Positions 1 through 6,911 of a DNA stretch of 17,485 bases are shown piece after piece; positions within the stretch are counted from its first letter, which is position 1; every line of letters starts with the position of its first letter. The notes under the pieces are model-generated. The model had not been told where the DNA came from and did no database searches. It saw nothing but the letters and a program-made list of their open reading frames with translations. Position numbers and translations under genes: made by a program. This DNA is from Acidobacteriota bacterium (GTDB lineage Bacteria; Acidobacteriota; Thermoanaerobaculia; Multivoradales; JAHEKO01), in contig JAHEKO010000025.1 in assembly GCA_024638355.1 (NCBI GenBank), positions 1 to 17,485 of the forward strand, in the 5' to 3' direction.

Positions 1-2
1 AC

Positions 3-794
3 GACTTCGATCGCCCCGACTCGGCGACCGTCGGCAACGGCTGGACCGAGGTGGAGGCCAGCGGCCAGGCCGGCATCTCGCAGCAAGCGCTCACCTTCGA
101 TTCGGTCGACGAGGTCGAGCGACCCCTGGTACGCCGGAGCTTCGCGGCCCAGAGCTCCGGGGTCCTGGCCTGGACGTTCGACCTCGCCTTCCGCCGCGCC
201 GGCAGCGAGGGCACCTACGCCTTCCACATGCAGCTGGGAGAGGCCGCCGCCATGTCGGACGCGGCGCCCGGCAGCGCGGGGGTCGCCGTCAACCTGCTGT
301 GGGGCGGGCCGAGCCACGGCTTCTCCGCGCACGAGACGCTGGGCTACTCCGCGGCAGGCTCCACGACCGAGCTCGCCGTGGTGAGTGGCGCGCACACCCT
401 CGGCGTCGAGGTCGACCTCGACGCCTCGACCTTCGACGTGCTGGTGGACGGCGTCACGGTCGGCGCCGCCATCGCCTTCGCCGACCCGGGGCCAATCGAC
501 ACGCTCCGGTTCTATGCCGACGGCCTCAACGCCCAGAACTTCCCCGATCGCCGGGTCGACGACACCCGCATGACGACGACCTCGTGCACGGCCCCCGACG
601 GCGGCGCACTGACTCTGAGCGACGACATCCTGACCTCGATCGTCGGATACGACGTCTGCGACACGATCGACGTAGGCCCGAACTGGACCGTCGCGGCGCC
701 CGGCGAGGTGACGCTCACGGCCGGCGGCGCCGTGAGGCTCGGGAACGGGGTGTCGGTCGCCGCCGGCGCCCGCCTGATCGTGAAGTCGCCCTAG
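3..794 (+). CDS. Secreted LamG-like protein, C-terminal part (5' end outside window)
   Basis: The reading frame is open from the first bases of the window, so the gene begins upstream and only its last 263 or so codons are seen. The visible protein opens with a phrase typical of concanavalin-A/LamG-like modules in secreted bacterial proteins (FDRPDSATVGNGWTEVE). A beta-rich stretch follows, consistent with the rest of a jelly-roll carbohydrate- or protein-binding domain. The last 70 residues (about 583-791), from CTAPDGG onward, resemble the short beta-structured C-terminal module found at the ends of many large secreted proteins: a cysteine pair, a GPNWTV motif and a VRLGNGVSV motif. The two cysteines, in SCTAPD and DVCDTI, may form a disulfide. 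It ends 12 bp from the convergent HzsA-like gene. The role is probably extracellular or cell-surface binding; the catalytic or structural N-terminal part is missing and no substrate can be named. Confidence 0.75.
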   Translation, partial: DFDRPDSATVGNGWTEVEASGQAGISQQALTFDSVDEVERPLVRRSFAAQSSGVLAWTFDLAFRRAGSEGTYAFHMQLGEAAAMSDAAPGSAGVAVNLLWGGPSHGFSAHETLGYSAAGSTTELAVVSGAHTLGVEVDLDASTFDVLVDGVTVGAAIAFADPGPIDTLRFYADGLNAQNFPDRRVDDTRMTTTSCTAPDGGALTLSDDILTSIVGYDVCDTIDVGPNWTVAAPGEVTLTAGGAVRLGNGVSVAAGARLIVKSP

Positions 795-806
795 TCTGCG
801 TGCGGG

Positions 807-3800
807 TCAGCGCAGGCTGAAGCTGCGCTCGACCGTAGTCCGGTTGCCCTGGCGATCGCGCACGCTGACCACGAGCAGCCCATCCTCGATCGCCTCCGGC
901 GGCGCGTCGAGCTCGAGCGACCAGATGTGGTCGCCGGCCGGGCGGAAGAGGGACGCCAGCTCCTCGCCCGCCGGGCGCCCTTCGAGCGGAAAGCTCGCCA
1001 TCACCGACAGGCTCTGCTCGTCGAGCCCACTGTAGGCGTCGAAGGCGGCGAAGCGGATCTCCTCCAGCGGATCGTCGAGCCTTCCCGCCCGCGGCAGGCT
1101 GACGGTCAGCGTGGGCCGCTGGTCGTCGAGGTAGAAGCCCCAGCGCTCGGCGCCGCGCTCGCGGCCCGAGTCGATCGGCGCTCCGAGGTCGATCCAGCGG
1201 GCGATGGCGCGCTTCTCCTCGCCGGTGAGCGCCGGGGCGGTCCCCGGCGGCGGGCAGATCTTGCCGTCGAAGTCGAGATCGGCGTCGTTGGCCTCGGCGC
1301 CCCGAGGCAGCGTGGAGGCATCGCCCGGGGCGCGCTCGGTGGGGTGATCGTCGTTCGACCAGCCGTCGAGCCGCTCGCCGAAAACCTTCCAGGTCAGCAG
1401 GCTCCTGCGGCTCTGGAACATGCGCACGTAGCGCGACGCGTTCGGCGCGCGCCACTTGCGCCCCCGGATGATCGGCGCCCGGCCCCACTCCGCGTGGCGG
1501 TCGTCGGCCAGCCGCTTGTAGTCGCCGGGGAGCTCCCTGCCTTTCGGCCCGTAGAGCGCCTGGTCGTCGAGCACCAGCCCCGCCGGCGGATCGTCGGCCC
1601 GGCCGCTGTGGCAGGAGACGCAGCTGCGTTGGAGGATCGGACGGATGTCGCGGTAGAACTCGACGTTGACCACCGGCGTCTCGCGAACCTCGAGCTCGGG
1701 GTCGCCGTCGGGCCGCAGGTCGCCCAGCATGGGCGTCACGGTGGTCAGATCGAACGGCTCGTAGTCGGGACGCGCAGCCGCCGTCGCCTCGAATGCCAGC
1801 GGCTTCTCCCCGTGAGCGTGGCAGCCTCCGCAGTCGGCGCGCATCTCGCCGGGGCGCACCTGGTGCCAGGTCTGCGAGATGTTGAGAGCGATCCCGCGGC
1901 GGTCGAGGGTCTGGAAGGTGAAGGGAGTATCGGCGGGGATGCGGGCCAGGAAGCTGGTGTCGGGGTTGCCCTCCGGGTCGAGCGGCTCGCCGTCCGCACC
2001 GTCGCTCTTGCGCAGCGGGACCTCTCCGAGAATGCGCAACCGCTCGCGAGCGTGGCTGAAGTACTGCCGGCCGGCGCCCGGGCCGTAGCTGCGGTGGGTA
2101 TTCGGCTCCATCGTGACGATCCGCACCGCCCAGATCTCGTCGTCGGCGTAGAGGCCGGCATCGGCGCCCTGCACGAACCAGTTGCTGTTGCGGCCGTTGG
2201 CCGCGGTGTTGAACGGCTCGAGACCGTCGAACCTGCCCACCCGGTCGAGCCCCGGAGCCGTTCCCCGCTTGTAGAAGCTCGACGTGCCGATCAGCCCGAA
2301 CGGGGTCCCGGCGGCGAGACTCGCGTGGGCGCTGCCGTCGTTCGGCAGCCAGAGCAGCGCCTCCGGCTCGTCGACGCCGTAGATCCACTTGTAGGGCACC
2401 ACGGCGCGCGGCCACGCCTCGTTGTAGTCGGGGTCGTTCTTGATCCGGACCAGCTCGGATGGATCCGTCACCGGCTGCGCTCCCGGCAGCAGGTAGATGC
2501 CGCTGTCGTAGGTCGGCCGGTGGATCTCTCCCCGGTGGTTGGCAGGGCCGGGCGTATAGGCGACCAGCAGATCGCCACGCGGGGCCGCCGACGGATGGGT
2601 GAACTTGCCGACCCGCTCGCCGTCGGCGCCCTTCGGCGCCGGCGCGTCGTCGGCGTGGGTCATCGGCGTCAGCGAGACCAGGCCGCGCGGGGTGAACGGC
2701 ATGCGGAAGGGCGAGTCGTGGCCGCTCGAGGTGGTCCGGCCGATGCGCGGGTTGGCGTCCAGAGCGGCCGGGTGGAAGGCGGCCTCGCCGGGCGTCGGCA
2801 GCGGGAAGCGGTAGATCGACCCGAAGCCGTTGTTGTTGAGGTTGTAGTAGTCGATGAAGGCGATGTCGCCACCCGAGAGCTGGGTCATGAAGTGGAAGGC
2901 CTGGGCTTCCCGGAAGGCGCTCACCAGCGGCCCCCAGTAGCGGCCGTCGGGGGCGATGTGCCACAGCGCCCAGTTGCGCCGGTCGCGCAGCCCCTGGTTC
3001 TCGTGCGAGCCGAACATGATCCGGCCGTCGCGCAGGATCGTCGGATGGAGCGCACTCGACAGCGACATGGGCGCGATCGGCGTGACGTTCGAGCCGTCCT
3101 CGTCCATGACGAACAGCTGCAGGGTGGTGCTGGTGTAGCCCTTGGGCGGCTCGAAGCCGTTGCGGTTGCTGGTGAAGGCGATCCGGCCGCCCGGCAGCGG
3201 GCACGGGCCCGAGTTGACCACTCCGTAGCCCAGACGGTTGTGGCCCGCCGGCGGGTCGAGAGGATTCGACGTGTCCCAGACGCCGGCACCGGTGTTGGGC
3301 GTGAACTCGCCGAACGTGAGCTGCTCGACCCGGCGCGTCGGCAGGTGGATGCGGAAGATGTCGGCGCCGTCCAGCGGCAGGCGCAGCCGCTGACCGTTCA
3401 GCCGCTCGGGGCGTACGTCCCAGAAATAGCTGTAGTAGACCCACTCGCCGTCGAACGACACGTAGGGATCGGTCACCGCGCCGTTGCCGCCCTCCACCAG
3501 CAGTTCCTCGCTGCCGTCGGGATGCAGCAGCATCAGGTCGGCCCCCGGCTCGTGGCGCGTCGGGTGGAAGACCTCGGGCCAGTGGGTGAGCTCGGCGTCG
3601 CCGTGGCGCGGCATGCGCACGTAGACGATGTCGAACTCGTCTTCCGGCGGCTCGAAGAGCGGCACGATCGGCCTCGCCGGCTGTTCCGACAAGGCGGCCG
3701 GGGGCGACGATGAGGCCGGAGGCGCTCCCGGCAGCGCCTCCCCGGGCGGCGCACTCGCCGTCCCGTCGCCCCCTCCCGATCGCAGGCGCAGGACCACCCC

Positions 3801-3866
3801 GACCATCCCGACGAGGAGGGCCGAAAGCACGAGAATCGTCAAGACCCGGCGGTCTTTCGAAGTCAC
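807..3866 (-). CDS. HzsA-like di-haem protein with N-terminal beta-propeller
   Basis: The 1019-residue protein starts at GTG. It has a single N-terminal membrane segment (about residues 8-27) without a lipobox cysteine, then a Pro/Ala-rich linker (about 30-70), so it is probably anchored with its bulk in the periplasm. Residues 75-430 contain TolB/PD40-like blade phrases (for example DPYVSFDGEWVYYSYF, GRIAFTSNRNG, DGRIMFGSHEN), indicating a beta-propeller. Two c-type haem motifs follow: CGGCH at residues 679-683 (bases 1818-1832) and CVSCH at 749-753 (bases 1608-1622). The region after the second resembles Planctomycete-type cytochrome domains, including a late phrase ARWIDLGAPID. The last 90 residues look Ig-like. 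This order matches proteins related to the alpha subunit of hydrazine synthase, which are widespread in non-anammox bacteria. No beta or gamma subunit gene is nearby, so hydrazine synthesis is not implied; the reaction is unknown. It lies 24 bp downstream of the acyltransferase gene. Confidence 0.8.
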   Translation of the reverse strand: MTSKDRRVLTILVLSALLVGMVGVVLRLRSGGGDGTASAPPGEALPGAPPASSSPPAALSEQPARPIVPLFEPPEDEFDIVYVRMPRHGDAELTHWPEVFHPTRHEPGADLMLLHPDGSEELLVEGGNGAVTDPYVSFDGEWVYYSYFWDVRPERLNGQRLRLPLDGADIFRIHLPTRRVEQLTFGEFTPNTGAGVWDTSNPLDPPAGHNRLGYGVVNSGPCPLPGGRIAFTSNRNGFEPPKGYTSTTLQLFVMDEDGSNVTPIAPMSLSSALHPTILRDGRIMFGSHENQGLRDRRNWALWHIAPDGRYWGPLVSAFREAQAFHFMTQLSGGDIAFIDYYNLNNNGFGSIYRFPLPTPGEAAFHPAALDANPRIGRTTSSGHDSPFRMPFTPRGLVSLTPMTHADDAPAPKGADGERVGKFTHPSAAPRGDLLVAYTPGPANHRGEIHRPTYDSGIYLLPGAQPVTDPSELVRIKNDPDYNEAWPRAVVPYKWIYGVDEPEALLWLPNDGSAHASLAAGTPFGLIGTSSFYKRGTAPGLDRVGRFDGLEPFNTAANGRNSNWFVQGADAGLYADDEIWAVRIVTMEPNTHRSYGPGAGRQYFSHARERLRILGEVPLRKSDGADGEPLDPEGNPDTSFLARIPADTPFTFQTLDRRGIALNISQTWHQVRPGEMRADCGGCHAHGEKPLAFEATAAARPDYEPFDLTTVTPMLGDLRPDGDPELEVRETPVVNVEFYRDIRPILQRSCVSCHSGRADDPPAGLVLDDQALYGPKGRELPGDYKRLADDRHAEWGRAPIIRGRKWRAPNASRYVRMFQSRRSLLTWKVFGERLDGWSNDDHPTERAPGDASTLPRGAEANDADLDFDGKICPPPGTAPALTGEEKRAIARWIDLGAPIDSGRERGAERWGFYLDDQRPTLTVSLPRAGRLDDPLEEIRFAAFDAYSGLDEQSLSVMASFPLEGRPAGEELASLFRPAGDHIWSLELDAPPEAIEDGLLVVSVRDRQGNRTTVERSFSLR
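809..829. repeat. Inverted repeat at convergent gene ends
   Basis: AGCGCAG (809-815) and CTGCGCT (823-829) form a perfect 7 bp stem around a 7 nt loop. It overlaps the stop codon of the leftward HzsA-like gene and lies just past the stop of the rightward gene. There is no T-tract on either strand, so it is at best a weak bidirectional terminator or 3'-end stabilising hairpin, and it may be chance. Confidence 0.3.
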
Positions 3867-3872
3867 GAAACG

Positions 3873-3878
3873 AGTATA
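3873..3878 (-). promoter_or_regulatory. Leaderless-type -10 element TATACT
   Basis: On the minus strand TATACT ends exactly 6 nt before the GTG of the HzsA-like gene, so transcription would start at or next to the start codon. There is no Shine-Dalgarno-like sequence in the 24 bp gap and no clear -35 box. Inferred from sequence only. Confidence 0.5.
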
Positions 3879-3890
3879 CCGACCGCGCCT

Positions 3891-4541
3891 TCAGGCGCTC
3901 TGTGGATCGTCACCACCCGCCGGCCGGATCACCCGAGCCGGAACTCCGCCAGCGACGGCGCGAGAGTCGATCGGCCGGTTGACCACCGCGCCCGCGCCGA
4001 CCACCGCGTGCTCGCCGACGTCGGCCATCACCACCGCGCCCGCTCCCAGCCAGGCACCCGCTCCGATCTCGACGCGCCGGTACTCGCGGGTCTGCTCCCG
4101 GTAGGCCCGCCCGCTTTCGGTGCCGTGCTGGCGCGCGCCGCTCAGCACCTGGACGCCGTCGGCGAGCATCACCCCCGGGCCCAGCGTCACCCTGCCGAGG
4201 CCGCAACGGCGCCCGACGTAGGCGCCCTCGCCGATTCGTGCCCGCGGCGTCGAAAACGCGCAAAGCCAGCCGAAGTAGACGTCGCGGCCGCAATGCTCGA
4301 GAGTGGCGCGATAGAACGCCTGCCGCAGATAGAGGCCCCGCATCCCGGGCACCCGGCCCAGGCCCTCGCTCGCGTTGCCGAAGGCCCGGTCCCGGCCCAG
4401 AAAGAGCGCGGCGACGCGATAGATCGCGAGATGCGGCAGCACGGCGACGAACGCCAGCGCCTGAACCAGGCGCTTGAAGGCCATCGCCCCCGGCGACCGC
4501 TCGCCCGGAGCGATCCGCTCGACGTCGCTCTCGGCCGCCAT
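3891..4541 (-). CDS. Hexapeptide-repeat (left-handed beta-helix) acyltransferase
   Basis: This 216-residue protein resembles WcaF/serine-acetyltransferase-like O-acyltransferases, which transfer an acetyl or other acyl group from an acyl-CoA to a sugar. An N-terminal hydrophobic helix (about 26-48) may tether it to the membrane. Residues 102-132 and 156-190 show the imperfect hexapeptide pattern of a left-handed beta-helix (ARIGEGAYVG, VEIGAGAWLGAGAVV, AVVGAGAVV), followed by the usual GGVPARVI turn. The loop between the two blocks carries H139 (GARQHG), the likely catalytic histidine. The chosen ATG overlaps the stop of the upstream glycosyltransferase by one base (TGATG), and a GGAG lies 9 nt before it, implying translational coupling; an alternative start is M20. 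It probably decorates the glycan made by the two glycosyltransferases upstream. The acceptor cannot be deduced. Confidence 0.85.
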   Translation of the reverse strand: MAAESDVERIAPGERSPGAMAFKRLVQALAFVAVLPHLAIYRVAALFLGRDRAFGNASEGLGRVPGMRGLYLRQAFYRATLEHCGRDVYFGWLCAFSTPRARIGEGAYVGRRCGLGRVTLGPGVMLADGVQVLSGARQHGTESGRAYREQTREYRRVEIGAGAWLGAGAVVMADVGEHAVVGAGAVVNRPIDSRAVAGGVPARVIRPAGGDDPQSA

Positions 4542-5698
4542 CAGCCGGGGCTCCGATCCGCTCTCGCCGCCCGGCCCAGGGCGACCTCGTAGATCTCTCG
4601 GACGCGCTCCATCCGCGCTCTCATGCTGTGCCGCTCCTCGACCGTGCGCCGGGCCGCGGCTCCGAGCCGCCGGGCGAGTCCGCTGTCGGCGATCACCCGC
4701 CGCAGCGCGGCGGCGAGCTCGGCGACCGCGCCGGGCTCGACGAGCAGGCCGTTTCGATCGTGCTCGATCAGCTGCGGAATGCCCGCGATGCGCGTGCCGA
4801 TCACCGGCAGCTCGAGAGACATCGCCTCGAGGAGCACGTTCGGCAATCCCTCCCTGCGGCTGCTGAGCGCGAAGGCATCCATGGCTCGGTAGAGGTCGAG
4901 TGTATCGCCGCGGAAGCCGAGGAGACGCACCCGCTCGCCCAGGCCGAGCTCGGCGACCAGGCCTTCGAGCGCCGGCCGCTCCGGGCCCTCGCCCACGATC
5001 CACAGTTCGAGGTCGATGCCCTCGCCCACCAGCCGGCCCACCGCCCGCACCAGATCGTCGAGCGCCTTCTCGGGCGACAGGCGGCCCACCGCGCCGACCA
5101 CGAAGCGCCCCGGCGGCACCCCGGCGCGCTCGGCCGCCGGCACCGCCCCTGCCGATCGGCGGAACTCCTCGGTGTCGATGGCGTTGGGCACGAGCCAGCA
5201 GCGATCGGGCGCTACGCCGAAGTCGAGGCATCTCGCATGGAGATCGGCGGAGACGCAGAGCACCTCCTGATAGCGGCGGACGAAGAGGCGGTCGAGCCAG
5301 TAGTAGAACGCGGTTCTCCAGCCGCCCTCGACGCCCCAACCGTGCACCGTCGTCACCAGGGTCATCGGGTGCCGCCGGCGTAGCCGCAGCCCGAGGTAGT
5401 TGGTCTTGTAGTCGTGGGCGTGCCAGATGGCCGGTCGGTGCTCGGCGCAAAGCGCCGCCAGGCGGCGGGTCACGCCCCGATCGAACGGCCCGTAGTCGTC
5501 CACCGGCGCGAGCGGCGCCTGGCACCGCTCGGCCAGCTCCGCGAGCCGCTCGAAGTCCCGGTCGCCGGGGTGACGCAGATAGGCGCAGAGCATCGGATAG
5601 CCGCGGTCGGCGAGGTAGCGGGGAGAGTTGAGGATGGTCTTGTCGGGACCGCCCCCGGAGCCCCTCACGACGCGCGTGTGCAAGACCAGGTCGGCCAT
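4541..5698 (-). CDS. GT4-family glycosyltransferase
   Basis: This 385-residue GT-B enzyme is expected to transfer a sugar from a nucleotide-sugar donor, retaining configuration, on the cytoplasmic side. The N-terminal domain opens with a glycine-rich loop (RGSGGGPDK, residues 12-20) and includes IWHAHDYKTN (91-100). The C-terminal donor-binding domain begins near VGAVGRLSPEKA, with R206 and K211 in the positions that normally contact the donor diphosphate. The GT4 EX7E signature is E283 and E291 (REGLPNVLLEAM). The start used here, M of MADLVLHTRV, is 5 nt after the preceding glycosyltransferase's stop and has a GAGG 3 nt upstream; a longer open frame upstream is antisense-like filler overlapping the previous gene. 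It belongs to one operon with the genes on both sides. Donor and acceptor are unknown. Confidence 0.9.
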   Translation of the reverse strand: MADLVLHTRVVRGSGGGPDKTILNSPRYLADRGYPMLCAYLRHPGDRDFERLAELAERCQAPLAPVDDYGPFDRGVTRRLAALCAEHRPAIWHAHDYKTNYLGLRLRRRHPMTLVTTVHGWGVEGGWRTAFYYWLDRLFVRRYQEVLCVSADLHARCLDFGVAPDRCWLVPNAIDTEEFRRSAGAVPAAERAGVPPGRFVVGAVGRLSPEKALDDLVRAVGRLVGEGIDLELWIVGEGPERPALEGLVAELGLGERVRLLGFRGDTLDLYRAMDAFALSSRREGLPNVLLEAMSLELPVIGTRIAGIPQLIEHDRNGLLVEPGAVAELAAALRRVIADSGLARRLGAAARRTVEERHSMRARMERVREIYEVALGRAARADRSPG

Positions 5699-5703
5699 CC
5701 GCC

Positions 5704-6849
5704 TCACCCTCCGCCGTTGCGCAGGGCGCGCTCGAAGCGGCGCGCCTTGCTCTTCCAATCCTCGTCCGCCAGTCGCCGCCGAGCCTCCGCCTGCGCCGAC
5801 GGCAGACCGCGTTCGAGACGCCGCAGCACGGTCCAGGCGAAGACCTCGGCCGCCCCGACGACGTCGCAGGCGTCCTGCCACTCCCGGCAGGCCGGCAGAT
5901 CGCTCACCACCACCGGACGACCGGTGGCCAGGTACTCCTTGAGCTTGAGCGGCTGAATCGAGCGCGTCGCCTCGGAGTCGGCGTAGGGCATGATCAGCGC
6001 CGCCGACCGGGCCGCGAGCGCCGGCAGTGCCGTGATGGGCAGCGGCCCCGTGAGCGCGACCCGCTCGATCCCAGCGAGGGCCGGGTCGGGGTTGTTGGCC
6101 GGCCCGACAAGAACGATCGTGCCACTCCCCAGCGAGCTCGCCAGCGACTCGATCCAGCCGGTGGCCAGCCGCCGATCGACCACGCCCCAGAAGACGATCC
6201 ACGGCGGCTCGAGCTCTTCGAGCGCCGCGGGCACCTCGCCTTCCGGGCGCGACCAGACCCGGGCGTGGACGCCGTGGGTCAGCAGGGTCGCCTCGCGCCC
6301 CATCTCGGCCATCCGCTCGACCAGGCGATCGCTCACGGCGACGATCGCGTCGACCCGCTCGACCAGGCGGCGCTCCATCGCCAGCAGGGTGGCGCGGTCG
6401 AGCCCCGGCCAGGCGGCCAGATCGTCGACGCAGTAGTAGATCCAGCGCCGCAGCGGAGTCTTGCCGACCAGATCGGCCACGATCGGCAGGGTGGTGACGC
6501 CGGCCGCGGCGGCCGGATCGGGAACCGCGTCGGCGATCGCCCGCGACAGCAGGCGTCGATTGAGCTGCCGGCCGAGCACCGAACCGAAGCTCGGCCACAT
6601 GACGGGGTCGACGACGCGCGGGTTGGCGTCGCTCTCGTCGGCCGGCTCGGGCTTGCGCCGCGACCAGCCGAGCAGCTTCTCGGTGCCGCGGCGCAGGGTG
6701 AGCAGATCGAGCCGCGGCGGTCGGGTGCCGATGGTATTGAACCAGGTCACCCGGTAGCGAGGCAGAAGCTCGCGAATCAGGTACTGACAGCTGGAAGGGT
6801 GGCGGCCCCAGTCGTCGGAAAAGACGACCAGGCCGTCCGGACCGGGCAT
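5704..6849 (-). CDS. GT-B glycosyltransferase, TuaH-like
   Basis: This 381-residue protein has no signal peptide and has the two-domain layout of GT-B enzymes. N-terminal phrases such as FSDDWGRHPSSCQYL (10-24) and WIYYCVDDLAAWPG (136-149) match a group of GT1/GT4-like transferases that includes the teichuronic-acid enzyme TuaH. The donor-binding half includes VFWGVVDRRL (219-228) and QPLKLKEYLATGRPVV (299-314), where E305 occupies the usual donor-ribose-contacting position. The ATG is preceded by a TATCCT -10-like box at exactly 6 nt and no Shine-Dalgarno site, so the mRNA may be leaderless. As first gene of the leftward operon, it is followed after 5 nt by a GT4 enzyme and then an acyltransferase. 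A role in adding a sugar to a lipid-linked surface glycan is inferred from context. Confidence 0.85.
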   Translation of the reverse strand: MPGPDGLVVFSDDWGRHPSSCQYLIRELLPRYRVTWFNTIGTRPPRLDLLTLRRGTEKLLGWSRRKPEPADESDANPRVVDPVMWPSFGSVLGRQLNRRLLSRAIADAVPDPAAAAGVTTLPIVADLVGKTPLRRWIYYCVDDLAAWPGLDRATLLAMERRLVERVDAIVAVSDRLVERMAEMGREATLLTHGVHARVWSRPEGEVPAALEELEPPWIVFWGVVDRRLATGWIESLASSLGSGTIVLVGPANNPDPALAGIERVALTGPLPITALPALAARSAALIMPYADSEATRSIQPLKLKEYLATGRPVVVSDLPACREWQDACDVVGAAEVFAWTVLRRLERGLPSAQAEARRRLADEDWKSKARRFERALRNGGG

Positions 6850-6855
6850 GCCGAG

Positions 6856-6861
6856 AGGATA
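6856..6861 (-). promoter_or_regulatory. Leaderless-type -10 element TATCCT
   Basis: On the minus strand TATCCT ends 6 nt before the ATG at 6849, the same geometry as in front of the HzsA-like gene. It sits in the 62 bp region shared with the divergent rightward promoter. No convincing -35 box is seen. Confidence 0.45.
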
Positions 6862-6894
6862 CCCATCTTTGGCGGCGGACCGAAGGGCAGAGGC

Positions 6895-6900
6895 TACAAT
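6895..6900 (+). promoter_or_regulatory. -10 element TACAAT before rightward GT4 pair
   Basis: TACAAT (5 of 6 matches to TATAAT) ends 11 nt before the ATG at 6912, predicting a leader of only about 5 nt. No -35 hexamer is found at normal spacing and no ribosome binding site fits in so short a leader. Confidence 0.45.
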
Positions 6901-6911
6901 TCGGACGGCAG

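Noticed and set aside
715..3444. 909-codon leftward open frame in a second frame over the HzsA-like gene
   Set aside because: Low-complexity Arg/Pro/Gly sequence in an offset frame of the same gene; it would also cover the end of the convergent gene.
927..3713. 928-codon rightward open frame opposite the HzsA-like gene
   Set aside because: Composition is typical of an antisense shadow; the opposite strand has haem motifs, a membrane anchor and propeller blades.
807..3866. Hydrazine synthase and anammox metabolism
   Set aside because: Only an alpha-like architecture is present; partner subunits are absent and the haem-site surroundings differ, so the family name should not be read as function.
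4542..5525. N-terminal extension of the acyltransferase frame
   Set aside because: The extension overlaps the entire donor domain of the GT4 gene in another frame and has shadow-like composition; the TGATG junction gives a natural start at 4541.
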